64,000 nucleotides of DNA. Origin: Zygnema cylindricum (lineage: Eukaryota > Streptophyta > Zygnematophyceae > Zygnematales > Zygnemataceae). The stretch covers positions 126,001 through 190,000 of the forward strand of contig JBBHKE010000967.1 of assembly GCA_037447655.1 (NCBI GenBank), given 5' to 3'. This document shows, in pieces, positions 22,748 to 33,218 of this stretch (position 1 is the stretch's first letter; every line of letters begins with the position of its first letter). Both the position numbers and the translations under genes were made by a program. Under the pieces are notes generated by a model. The model saw nothing but the letters and a program-made list of their open reading frames with translations, was not told the origin of the DNA and made no database searches.

Positions 22748-23401
22748 CTATGGCCCACCCTCTAGGGTGCCCACCTTCATTGGATCTGGGTTCATCTATT
22801 GGGAAGCCATGATGATGGGAGCTCTGTGCGAAAAAGGATACTGGGGTATCGTCAGTAGACAAGTGAAACGTCCACCTTCGGGAAGTCCACCAGGATTTGG
22901 AGGAGTAAGGTTTCTTGCAGCATCGGCTGCCTCAACGGAGAAGGCAGATGATGGGGACAGCAGTGTGTCAGAAAAGGGAAAAGGGAAGGAGACACCCCTC
23001 ACCCTTATTGCCACAGTCCCGGGAGCGACAACTGCGAAGACCGCGAAGAACGATACTCAAATGTGGGAGGATGTAAACATGGCTGCCAAGAACTTCATTC
23101 TGAGTCACCTCACTTAAGCTTTGGACACTCCTCATCTTCACATTTACAAGGCCGAGGAGTTGTGGGTGAGTTTGGTGGAGATTTATAGAGCTGGAACTAT
23201 TCAGGAGCTCCAGCTGGTGAGCAAAAGCTAGTAAGTTACACTTACAAAGGAGGAAAGATGTTAGATTACTGTAATGATCTTTCTTGTTTGTATATGGAGA
23301 TGGAAAGTGCTGGATGGACAGCTACAATGAAAATGAAAGTTAACACTCTTATCATGAAGTTACCAGATGAGTTCGAGAACATAGTATATCGAGTACAGGA
23401 A
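22748..23401 (+). pseudogene. copia-2 gag, N-terminal part
   Basis: Encodes GPPSRVPTFIGSGFIYWEAM, then the gag core after a stop at 23115-23117 (YKAEELWVSLVEIYRAGTIQ, SCLYMEMESAGWTATMKMKV, then NTLIMKLPDEFENIVYRVQE). Compared with copia-3 (ATGGGCCCACCC) one G is missing at the start (ATGGCCCACCC at 22750), so the ATG is out of frame. The frame runs into the solo LTR at 23402 and resumes exactly after it. Confidence 0.8.
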
Positions 23402-24581
23402 TGAAACTGTGAGACCTCCATTGGCCGTCAGAGTATGCAGATCCAAAAAAAGCTAATCTAGATAGTGCCGACTCCAAGTTAATATAAACCCAAATGACAG
23501 ACCCCTTGACAATCACAATCCCAATATAGATTCACCCGTGTGAAATAACACTTTCTGTGTGCTCAGTTCCACCACATAATGCAAAGTTAGAATATGAGAT
23601 TTGGACACATTCACCCACTTTGACTTTCCCTTATAAATGCAGCCACCCTGGCAGATAAAAACTCTGACCGACTACACCCTTGTGTAGCTTGGACTCCTTT
23701 GAGTCCGCAGCAAAAAGAATCACTGAAAATGGTCAAGTAAATTGATAGTTATGGCTTGCCAAAGTTCGCCATTTATACAGAGTGCTCTTTGGGAGAGGCA
23801 GCTACCTACCCAAAATTTTCTAAGTCCTATTCCCCCCTCTAAAACTATATCTACTGAAGTACGACACCAATTCAAATATTGTGTCGTACATAAAAGTACA
23901 GGTGCTGGTGGACTTTATGTACGGCCATCGTACGACATAGCCAAAATGTCGACACATGTCATATCGGGATTTGTTTCCGTAATCTCCGGAGTTGCCGCAA
24001 TCCAATGTGGTTTTGCCACGTATCATTCGATGTGGCGGTGATCGCAAACCGCCAAAATCCTATTCCGCGATCTCGGCATCCTTCGCGGCCGTCCGATCAA
24101 ATCCGGATTTCAATCGTAGTCGTCATAAATACTTGGGCGGTATTCTTTTTGATGTCTAACAAAATGCGCGGTATCTATTTCGTAACTGTATCGTACTTCG
24201 TACTTTATATAAATTTATCTATGCACTACGTATACATTTATAGTTAAATGATAAAGTCTACGTGAAATTAAACAAATAATTATCAAACCTAAAATGTCTT
24301 AGTACTAGCGCTAGACTAAACGGTTAAAACTACCTGCTATTACCGATCGTCAGATGACAGGTATCAGGATCAATTCCTGGGACCATCGAATAACTTTTGG
24401 TAAGAGTACCTCACTTACCCCTTGTCTACTCTAGAGAGCTTGGGCAACCATGGCTTTAGCTCCCTATCCAGCCTTCAGTGACTATAACAAGTGTGGGGGC
24501 TTGGAAAGGGGAGTTAGAGGCAGATTGCCTCTACCTTTTTCTATACTATTTACAGACCTAGAAAATACACAAATATCAACA
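23402..24581 (-). mobile_element. Solo copia LTR inserted in copia-2 gag (LTR4)
   Basis: 1180 bp, read on the minus strand from TGTTGATATTTG to ...CACAGTTTCA, with a perfect 5-bp target duplication AGGAA (23397-23401 and 24582-24586). It shares the LTR layout of copia-2 and copia-3: TATTTTCTAGGTCT near the start, a GCCTCT block, a tRNA-like segment, and CAGTGATTCTTTTTGC near the end. Removing it and one AGGAA restores an uninterrupted gag frame (VYRVQE followed by MHDSSWKW). Confidence 0.9.
24300..24396 (+). other. tRNA-like segment, antisense in the solo LTR
   Basis: On the strand opposite to the LTR. A T-arm-like hairpin (TCAGG ATCAATT CCTGG, all five pairs formed) contains a near-consensus B-box (GGATCAATTCC). 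An A-box-like ACGGTTAAAAC lies upstream. It is more decayed than the copies in LTR1-LTR3 but sits at the equivalent LTR position. Confidence 0.45.
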
Positions 24582-24586
24582 AGGAA

Positions 24587-25537
24587 ATGCATGATAGTTC
24601 ATGGAAATGGAACACAATGGTCAGGATGATACTTGTGCAAGAAAACACAATGGAGATTAGGAGAGGAGGAAAGAGCATTCAAGGTCTAGCAGCAAGAGGG
24701 GACCGATGGGGGAAAGACTCAAAGAAACCGTACAAAGGGGAAAGAGATAGTTATGGAGGACCGAGGCCCCCTAAAGGTCTTTGTCATTTTTGCAAAAAGA
24801 CGGGACACTTCATCGCAGATTGTGTCAAGCTGTCGGAGCTCAAGCTCCAAGAGAACCATGGAAGGGGTTCTTCCAGAGCGAAGAAAAAGGCAATTGTGGT
24901 TACAAAAGTGACAGGAGAAACCGAGGATGAGTCTTCTGAGGAGGATGGGGAGCTTCTTCTTCACGAGAGACTGGAGGAGAAGGAGATGCCTCGGAGACAA
25001 AAGTGTGCCCTTGGAGCAATTCGGGAAGCTCCACAGGAAGGATGGATCATCGAGTCAGGTGCATCCTTGCATATGTGTCGTGATAAGAATCTCTTCACTA
25101 AGCTAAGAAAGATCCCTACTATAGAGATAGAGTATGGGGATGGGAGAGTGGTTACCACAGATCTAGTGGGATTAGTGGATCCGAAAGTCTTAGTGGAGGG
25201 TAAGACTTCTATACTTACATTCTCAGATGTACTGTACATTCCTCAGCTGAGTAAAAAACTTGTCTCTACGTCTGTGTTAGATGACAAAGAATTTGATACC
25301 TTCACTAGAAAGGGAGTCTTTACAGGTAAGTATGGGGATGAAGTTTACTTCACGGCTGATAACGGTAGCCAAAGAATGTTTAGGCTTAACCTGAGTAATG
25401 AAAAGAAAAATGCTTACTATGTTGGTGTTCCTATGTTGATGATTTGGCATAAGCGGTTGGGACATGTGCATTTTGATAGGTTGAGGGAAATGAAAAAGCT
25501 TGGGGTAGTAGAAGGCATTCAGTTTGGGTATAATTAA
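24587..25537 (+). pseudogene. copia-2 gag C-terminus, protease and GAG-pre-integrase
   Basis: An open frame of 316 codons. It has a CCHC knuckle (CHFCKKTGHFIADC at about residues 66-79). The protease site is GWIIESGASLHMC (about residues 152-164), with Glu in place of the catalytic Asp of the usual D-S/T-G motif. The flap-like ILTFSDVLYIPQLSKKLVS follows, then MIWHKRLGHVHFDRL of the pre-integrase zinc-binding domain. The frame stops at 25535-25537, just before the CSGCAQGK cysteines, which are still readable downstream. Confidence 0.85.
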
Positions 25538-26531
25538 ATGATGGATGATTGTAGTGGCTGTGCTCAAGGTAAGGCCCACAGACTTCCCTTTCCCAAAGCC
25601 GCCACAGGTAGAGGTGAGAAAGTTTTAGATTTTGGTCCACACAGATATTTCGGGACCTGCAAAAGTACCTTCGGTTAGAGGAAGAGGTTTATGATGACAA
25701 TAACCGATTACTGGTCTAGATACTCTAGAGTCTACTTTCTAAAAACAAAGTTTGAAGCATAAACTTACTTCAAAGAATATAAAGCCTGGAGTGAGAAGTT
25801 GCATGAAACCCCCATTAAGAGGATAAGGAGTGATAATTGGGGGGGACTATACCTCTAACCAGTTTGAGGAATATCTGAGAGATCAGGGAGTGCAGCACCA
25901 CAAAATTGTACCATATAACCCGAAACAAAATGGGGTAGTTGAGAGGTTGAATCGAACACAAAGAGATAGTGCATACAGTATGTTGGCGGACAAAAAAATA
26001 GGAAAGAGATTTTGGGCAGAAGCAATGAACTGTGCCAACTACATTAAGAATAAAGTCTTTACCTCAGCTATAAACGGAGTGACACCTTATGAGAGATGGG
26101 TTGGAAAAAAACCAGTTATCTCACACCTTAAAGTATTTGGTAGCCAAGTATACAGTCTTGAAACGGATAGGAAAAACTGGAAATTAGATGCTAAGGGAAA
26201 ACCTGGATACTTTGTGGGATATGATGAGGATGTTAAGGGATATTCAGTCTATGACTTAGCAAAGAAATATATCATTCTGGTCAAACACTTAGTTGTCATG
26301 GATGAAGGGAAGTCATTTGACCCCTTCAAATATACCAAGAAGATAATAGTCAGATTTGAGTCTGAAAGTGAGGAGAACTCGGTTGTTCCCAAAAAGGACA
26401 TAAGTGAAACCGTGATTGCGGATTCAAGGGAGATCCGAGATACAGGAGACTCACCAGAAATCTCACATACACCTATGGACTTTGAAGAGATAGAAGACAT
26501 GGGACCAGAACGGGCTCCCATGGACGAGTAG
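25538..26531 (+). pseudogene. copia-2 integrase (frameshifted)
   Basis: Readable pieces: DDCSGCAQGKAHRLPFPKA, TDYWSRYSRVYFL and IRSDN, then after a frameshift in a G-run at about 25840 the C-terminal catalytic part with QNGVVERLNRTQRDSAYSML. The C-terminal region follows, with YERWVGKKPVISHLKVFGSQ. Stops between 25680 and 25830 disable it. Confidence 0.85.
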
Positions 26532-26542
26532 CCGATGAGACA

Positions 26543-28240
26543 GTGAGGAGAAATCCAAGACTTCCATCCATTCCAGCTTCGAAGTTTGAGGGAGGAAGAA
26601 GGAGCAGCAAAAGGATACAAGAAAAACAAGCCGCTCATAAGGTAACTAAGCTGTCTCACCCAGATGAGCCTCAGTCTTACTCGGAGGAAGTGAATAGTCC
26701 AGAGAAAGAAAGATGGATTAGAGTCATAAATGATGAGATGGCTTCTTTCATGGAAGGAAATACTTGGGAATTAGCGGATTGTCCTTCAGATAGAAAATCT
26801 ATTGGGTGTAAATGGGTATTTAAACTAAAACCGAACCCAGATAATACCATTGAGAGATATAAGGCTCGATTGGTAGCGAAAGGGTTCATCCAAAAAGAGG
26901 GGATTGACTATGAGGAGACCTTTGCTCCACTTGTTCGATTCCCATCAGTAAGAATTCTTCTCATTCTGGCAGCAGCGGAAGACATGGAAATACACCAGAT
27001 GGACATTAAAACTGCTTTTCTTAATGGTGAGTTAGAGGAAGAGATTTTCATGACGCAACCCGAGGATTTCGTGGAAGAAGGAGAAGAGAGCAAAGTATGC
27101 AGGCTCATAAAGTGCTTATATGGACTGAAGCAGACTCCCCAACAGTGGAATAACAAACTAGATGAGTTTCACACCGGTCAGGGATATATCCGGATCAGCT
27201 CGGACCATTCTATCTATATGTTTGAAGATGAGAATGTTGTCATTTTTATTGCAATTTATGTGGATGATTTGCTTGTATTGAGTAAATCTTTGGAAAAAAT
27301 CGATAAGTTGAAAAAAGATCTTAGAAGCAGATTTGATATGAAGGATTTAAGGGAGGCAAGATATATTTTGGGAATCCAAATGGAAAGGGATAGGGGGAAG
27401 AAGATTATCAGACTTACTCACAAAGTAACAATAGGTAATATGCTTGAGAAATTTCAGATGGAAAATGCTAACAATTGTACCAATCCCATGGACTTGAAAA
27501 AAGTAAGTGATGGGAGTGCAGAAGGAGGAGTGATGATCTTAGATGATCAGATGAGTCCAGAGGAGAGAGATTTTATGAAGTCTATCCCTTATAGACAGGT
27601 TGAAGGAAGTTTAATCTATTTCATGAATTGTACCAGGCCGGACATAGCGGCAGCAGTTGGAGTACTCAGTAGGAGTCTTAATGATCTTAGGAAGAGAGAT
27701 TGGGAGGCAGCCAAGAGAGTCATGAGATATCTGGTGGGAACCAGAGAGTTATGGTTGCATTTGGGAGGGGAGCACACTGACATCACTACTTCGAGTGATG
27801 CGTGTTATGCGGACGCACCTATCAGAAGATGCACTTTTGGGTATGTGTTGTATGTGGGGGAAGGTGCTTGCTGTTGTAGCAGTAAGCAACAAAAGGTGGT
27901 TGTTCAGTCTACTATGGAGGCTGAGTACATGGCCTCTTGTTCTGCTGTGAAATACTACAAGTGGGTCAAGTCCTTGTTGAAAGAACTGGGTTATATGAAG
28001 AATGGGGTGTATGAAGTGTTTTGTGATAATCAAACTGCCATTGCAAATGAAGCTAATCCAAAACATCATTTCAAAGCTAAGCATATGGACATAAGGTTGA
28101 GTTTTGTGAGATAAAAAGTTGAGAATAAGATTGTGAGTCTTATATATAAATCAGATGAGAAAATGGTGGCTGATATGATGACAAAACCAATGCCTCTCCC
28201 GAGTTAAAATATTGTAGAGAAAAGTGTGGACTGAAGTTAA
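26543..28240 (+). pseudogene. copia-2 reverse transcriptase / RNase H
   Basis: A 523-codon frame (26543-28114) with RT motifs WELADCPSDRKSIGCKWVFK, HQMDIKTAFLNGELEEEIFM, KCLYGLKQTPQQWN and the catalytic YVDDLLVL at about 27257. RNase H follows: a DACYADAP first-Asp region, SSKQQKVVVQSTMEAEYMAS, FCDNQTAIANEANPKHHF and HMDIRLSF. One stop (after SFVR, 28114) and a small deletion near the end (MTKPMPLPS) interrupt an otherwise well preserved protein. It is followed by a polypurine tract (AAAATAAGGGGAG) and LTR2. Confidence 0.9.
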
Positions 28241-28264
28241 AGTAAGACTAGAAAATAAGGGGAG

Positions 28265-29206
28265 TGTTGAAATTATTAGATTTATATGGTATTTTCCAAG
28301 TCTAAATAGTTCAGTACAAATAGGAAAAGAAAAAGGCGGACAGTCTGCCTCCACCTCCTCTCTCCACCCACCATACTTGTTGTAGTCACTAAGGGATAGA
28401 GAGGGTGGTTGAGCCATGGTTGTCCTAGTTCAACAGGCAGGACTAAAGAGTGACTTATGTCACTCTCAACAAAAGGTTGAACCCGGAAGGACTCGAACCT
28501 CTGACCGGCAGAGCGTGGCGTAGCCGTTAGCTCTAACCAGTCTGTCGTAGAAGTCCGTTAGGATACGTTAGGTTTGATAATTATTTAAACTGTGTTAAGA
28601 CCATGAATTCGATTAACAAAATGACGAACGAAAAAACATAGAACAAAAGGTTATATAGTGCGAACATTATCTCGCACGAAACAAATGAATCGGACATTTG
28701 TTTGGACGGCCGACATTTAATGTTGGACTTAATCCGACGACGTATATCACTACCGAGATCGTGGAATAATCACTTTGGCGTTTATGGAAGTGGCATGACG
28801 TGGCGCAACGTGGAGGGATAATATTTGGTCGCAAGAATTCCAGGAACATAGAGACGAGTTAAAATTGGACACGCCTCCAATCAATGGCCTTGTTGTACAC
28901 AGGCCGTACAAAAAGTACAACGGTCCTAGTACCTTTTTGTACCCTACAGTCATTTGATTGGTTCGTACGATAGTAGATAGGGGTTGTGAGAGGGGTTGAG
29001 GACTTAGAGAATTTTGTAGGTAGTGAAATCTATCAATTTGAGAGTTTATATAAACAGGGTATCTTTGCCACCTCATAATTAATCGGCAGGTTAGCCGTTT
29101 TCAGTGATTCTTTTTGCTACGAACTCATGGGGAGTACAGGCTGCACAAAGATGCCAGCAAAATGTCAATTAGCCTTCTTGGGCAGCAATTGTTGTGGCTT
29201 GAAGTG
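28265..29206 (+). repeat. copia-2 middle LTR (LTR2)
   Basis: Begins TGTTGAAATTATTAG directly after the polypurine tract AAAATAAGGGGAG and extends to about 29206. There it joins RNase H coding sequence at a shared TGG instead of host DNA. It aligns with LTR1 along its length but with many substitutions, so it belongs to a different subfamily. It serves as 3' LTR for the long pol and as 5' LTR for the deleted derivative. Confidence 0.85.
28483..28555 (-). other. tRNA-like segment, antisense in LTR2
   Basis: Minus strand: A-box region TGGTTAGAGC, loop CTACGCC, perfect B-box GGTTCGAGTCC. The T-stem pairs better than in LTR1 (AGAGG / CCTTC, four of five with wobbles), while the anticodon stem pairs worse. 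Confidence 0.6.
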
Positions 29207-29582
29207 GAGCAGTAAGCAACAAAAGGTGGTTGCTCAATCCACTATGGAGGTTGAGTACATGGCCCCTTGTTCTGCTTTGAAAGAGTTGATGTGGGTCAAG
29301 TCCTTGCTGCAAAAATTGGGGTATATGAAGGAGGGAGTGCATGAAGTGTTTTGTGATAATCAAGCTGCCATAGCAATTGCAGCCAATCCAAAACATCATT
29401 TTAAGGCTAAACATATGGACATAAGATTAAGTTTTGTAAGAGAAAAAGTTGAGAATAAAATAGTGAAACTTGTTTATAGATTTGATGATGAAATGGTGGC
29501 TGACATGATGACCAAACCTGTGCCCTCTCCAAAGTTAAAATACTTTAGGGAAAAATGTGGATTAAAAGAAAAGTTAAATTAG
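29127..29582 (+). pseudogene. LTR-RNase H fusion ORF of a deleted copia derivative
   Basis: An intact 151-codon frame. Its first 27 codons come from LTR2 and the rest from a copia RNase H: SSKQQKVVAQSTMEVEYMA, KELMWVKSLLQKLGYMK, FCDNQAAIAIAANPKHHFKA, HMDIRLSFVREKVENKIVKL, MVADMMTKPVPSPKLKYF. The protein tail is complete and followed by a polypurine tract and LTR3. The junction is at a TGG shared by LTR and coding sequence. The gag, protease, integrase and RT are all missing. I list it as a pseudogene because a partial RNase H alone is unlikely to work. Confidence 0.75.
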
Positions 29583-29600
29583 ACTAGAAAATAAGGGGAG

Positions 29601-29919
29601 TGTTGAAATAAGTAGTTTTTGTTGTATTTTCTAGGTCTAAAACTAATTAGCGGAAACATATAAAGAAAATGTAGGCAGCCTGCCTCTATCTCTTCTCTCT
29701 TGCCCCCATACTTGTTGTATTCACCGAAGGAGAGAGAGAGAGCGATGGAGCCATGGCTGCCTCAGCTCCATAGGAAGGACTAGAAAGTGACTTAAGTCAC
29801 TCTCAACAAAAGGTTGAATCCGGCAGGACTCGAACCCCCAACCAGCAGAGCGCGGCGTAGCCGCTAGCTCTAACCAGTCTGTCGTAGAAGTCCGTTAGGA
29901 GATATAGGGTTTCATTAGT
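29601..29919 (+). repeat. Truncated copia-2 3' LTR (LTR3)
   Basis: Begins TGTTGAAATAAGTAG after the polypurine tract. About 318 bp are near-identical to the start of LTR1, with only a handful of substitutions. It then breaks off at about 29919 into unrelated DNA. It contains a tRNA-like segment at 29818-29892. Confidence 0.85.
29818..29892 (-). other. tRNA-like segment, antisense in LTR3
   Basis: Same as the LTR1 copy (TGGTTAGAGC, CTACGCC, GGTTCGAGTCC), with one substitution in the variable region (CTGCTGGTT). Confidence 0.65.
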
Positions 29920-30281
29920 GTTGGTTTTGTAGCATGTGTTCACATATTTATCGTTTGAAGATGTGAGAACAAGTTCACGCTATATTCCCGTCGTCTTTAT
30001 TACTAAGAAAACTAATCTGGGTGCACTCCCCGTGACGGTTTAAATTGTAGGTTTGTACTGTAGTTGGGTTACGAGTGCATAAAGAACAAGTGGAACCTTC
30101 GAAAAATTGTTAAAAGTCAAAGTCAATAATTACGATATTTACGCGCGAGTATGTCGTATAATATATCGCCAAAGGATTGCGATGAATCGGATGCAATTAG
30201 CGGTAAATCGATAAAAAGTGGCATATCAATGATCACTAAACATAAAAACCGATACAACATATTAGCGCATAGTGTTTATAA
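29920..30281. other. Flank of LTR3, no feature seen
   Basis: About 360 bp with no recognisable gene or repeat. Confidence 0.4.
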
Positions 30282-30968
30282 GGGTGAACTCCCATTAGAG
30301 GAAAAGTGGGGTTGTTTACTGGAAGCCGTACAATTTAGTACAGATTCATACCATTTTTTGTTTTTTTGTCAGACGAAACATGACGAAAATATTACAGGCG
30401 TAAGTATCGACCGTTGGATTTTTTACCTTTTTAGATTCGCGAAGCAATCGTGCACATCGTCCAGTGTGAAGAGACTCTCCTCGGCGAGGAGAGTTTCTTC
30501 ACACTGGTCACATACCATTGGTACACGTGAAAAGTAAAAAAAATATCCACCACGAACAGGCGATGAGAAACGAACACGTCGTACACGCCATGTGCCTTCC
30601 GCCACGGTGTTATGGAGGTCGACCGAAATATCCTCGCACGCTCCTTCTGACATCTGCTGACCTTCAAAGTTTGCAGCGCCTTTTTGACATTCCGTTTCAA
30701 AATTTGGATTTTCAATTTCAAAATTAAAATCTGGTCGCAAAATTTTCGTACGAATCATTAACTTCCTCCGCCCGTACAAATATAATGTATAGATTTTCAC
30801 TTTGAAGAATATTTGTAGATTTTAAGAATCTGAAAATTAGCTTACGTGGCGCTAATCATAATTGAGAAACGATGTCTACTGGCACGACATAATGGAAGGT
30901 CGTGCCAGTAAACATGAGAAATAGACGTATCCGCATGTTTACTGGGACCGCCTAATGGAGAACAGGCC
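30282..30968. mobile_element. PIF/Harbinger-like element, family E copy 4
   Basis: Ends GGGTGAACTCCCATTAGAGG and CGCCTAATGGAGAACAGGCC, flanked by TAA on both sides (30279-30281, 30969-30971). A long central hairpin lies at 30461-30507: arms CCAGTGTGAAGAGACTCTCC and its complement around GGC. Confidence 0.85.
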
Positions 30969-31128
30969 TAACTTTGTTTTATTACAGGTGAAATTTGAAA
31001 TGACATAAAATACTCTTAACGACGAGGTTTTTGTATGGGACGGCCAGGATGCTCTCCTATTATCTGGTGATAGACAGCGTCTCTATACTGTACATCTGTA
31101 CGAATTTAAAAGCTGGGGAAATTCAAAA

Positions 31129-31694
31129 CATAGTTCAAAAGTAGGCGTTTTTATGGTAGACCTTTGGTAGGCGCACAAAACTTGGCACAAAACTCGCGCA
31201 GACTAGGCATACTGTATGTGTGTGCATTGTGCACACTCTTGTACGAACGTACGAATCTGACGTATCATCATAGTACAGCGCACGCCGCCGGACGATTTTT
31301 TTTAGCGAACTGACACGGCTAGGATGACATTCCGCGGGAAAAAAAACCCGGAAAAAAAGAAAAATCGCGGACGTAAGTCCTATCGTAAGTTGTGTTATGG
31401 GCTTTTCATGTGATCTTCTTAGATCGCTACTTTGATCAGAGACCGCCCGATCGTCCGAATCTGACGGTTTAAATAAAAATACCTCAAAACTCACGGAAAA
31501 ATAAAAATTTGTCCGAATGTTTTTCAAGATTTAGACATGACGTTTAATTCTCTATCGATAGATGTGCAACTCAACCCTGTTACTATTATTTTTCATTTTG
31601 CGACCAATACAATATGGATCTTAAGGCCATATTGTATGTTTTGCGTACAATAGGCATATTGTATGGGCCTACTTTCACCTACTTTTGAACTATG
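31129..31694. mobile_element. hAT-like MITE, family A copy 4 (best preserved)
   Basis: Perfect CATAGTTCAAAAGTAGG terminal inverted repeats and a perfect 8-bp target duplication ATTCAAAA (31121-31128, 31695-31702). It is 566 bp and non-coding. It includes the GCGCACAAAACTTGGCACAA block that recurs at the split copy 5. Confidence 0.95.
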
Positions 31695-31785
31695 ATTCAA
31701 AATAGGGAAGAATAGGGAAGCGGATACCGCGCACTGCTCCATAATCGGAGGTGGAAACGCCCTCTGAGTCCAATAATGCCTTCAG

Positions 31786-31933
31786 CCCACAACCGGCACA
31801 GACTACTGTAGTATCTGTGCCCTGCGAAATCTCTACGATGGCCACTCTTTTCCGTGCGGCTATTTTTGCACCTATTATTGTACGTGTCCTCTCTGTCCAG
31901 AGACACTATGCAAGGGATGTACCCACTGTATTC
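31786..31933 (+). CDS. Candidate cysteine-rich exon (unrecognised)
   Basis: Between a plausible acceptor (AATGCCTTCAG) and a consensus donor (GTAAGTG at 31934) one frame reads DYCSICALRNLYDG, then HSFPCGYFCTYYC and CPLCPETLCKGCTHC. That is 12 Cys in about 50 codons, with C-x2-C and CPLC pairs reminiscent of a degraded RING/zinc finger. It has no Met start and no recognisable neighbouring exons. A second frame is also open here. It lies 84 bp downstream of family A copy 4. It could be an orphaned exon or chance. Confidence 0.3.
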
Positions 31934-33218
31934 GTAAGTGTTTTATGTGCAACTTTTCCAGTCTCCTTCTGGAGCTCCATGGACACCGAAAGAGATTGCA
32001 AGGTCAATTAGTATACAAAGTAAGGCTTCTCCTTTGATGTATCGATTGTCAGCTGAAAAGAAGTCAAAAAAATTGGTCTGAGTATAGAAGGACTAACGGT
32101 TGTTGTTGTAAAGAATGCAAAGGTTACTATTGAATGATTAAGAAGGAACGAACAGTACCGAGGAACCTTGGATATTCTTGTTCTGATATAGGAGAGCGAC
32201 AGCAATGTCTGTGAATGGAAACTGAAGTGGTTTTTTTAGGGACACAAGTGTGAGCTGAAGAAAAGTATAATTTTTAATGCCCCTTTATGTCTTGACTATG
32301 TTCTTTTTAAATTGGATACTTGGTTGCGTCTACATACTAGCTAAGTGAACAGGAAAATGGGATTTGTGTGTTTAGGGTTCTTTTATTATATTGTTTCGCA
32401 TTCAATGTGCATCAAATAGAATTCTACCTACAAAATTCGATGAAACATCTGACTCGTAGGATTTTGTTGCATATTGTTTCAAGCTGACTTCGTCAGTTAT
32501 TTTGTTTAGGTTTTAAGTCAACTTAACAAACTGAAAGTGCGCTGAAAACATTTTCTACAAATATTGCTTTCAGCTCAATTGCAATGATTAATAGAATATA
32601 TCAACGTTTCCCTTGGACAGTGTAACGTACTTCAATTTTCTTAGGCAGACAGCCTCTTTCTTAGCTTTATTCAGTAGCATATCATAGATAGAAGCTACTT
32701 GTTTGAGTCAAAAAAATATTTCAATCACTCTCTCATTGCTTTGATTTTGTATTTGAGTATTGGAAGGCTGATTATGCGGGATTGACTAAATGAAATGGTT
32801 TACTTTTCAAAGGTGAATGGCGAGCTTACATGCCGAGCTTCTCCATGTTAGTCACCAAGATTTTTGTTGTAACTTACGCTGGTTTTGCACTGTGTTGCTC
32901 CCTTTTTTTACTAGCTGGCCAATAGTTAAGCCGAAACTTTGACAAAAACATTCTTTGTTTCTTATCACAATGTTGAATCCGTAGCTACACTCTAGGAAAG
33001 TTGGTGTTGGTGTGAATTTGTAAAATGTGTTAAAACATTGAGAAATTTATTTCATAATCTTATCTGTGGCACAATGTTCTTGTATTAAAGTCTGCAATCA
33101 GTACCAAATACCTTTTTGGCATGTTGCAGACTGCCCGTGCCCACACGCGGATAACAAGAGCACAACTTTTTACGACAACTGCAACCTCTAGGCGTCCAGT
33201 TTTACTGTGTTAGGTGCC
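31934..33218. other. Upstream region of the transporter gene
   Basis: About 1.3 kb of non-repetitive, moderately AT-rich DNA, probably promoter, 5' UTR and possibly 5' non-coding introns of the transporter. No motif stands out. Confidence 0.45.
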
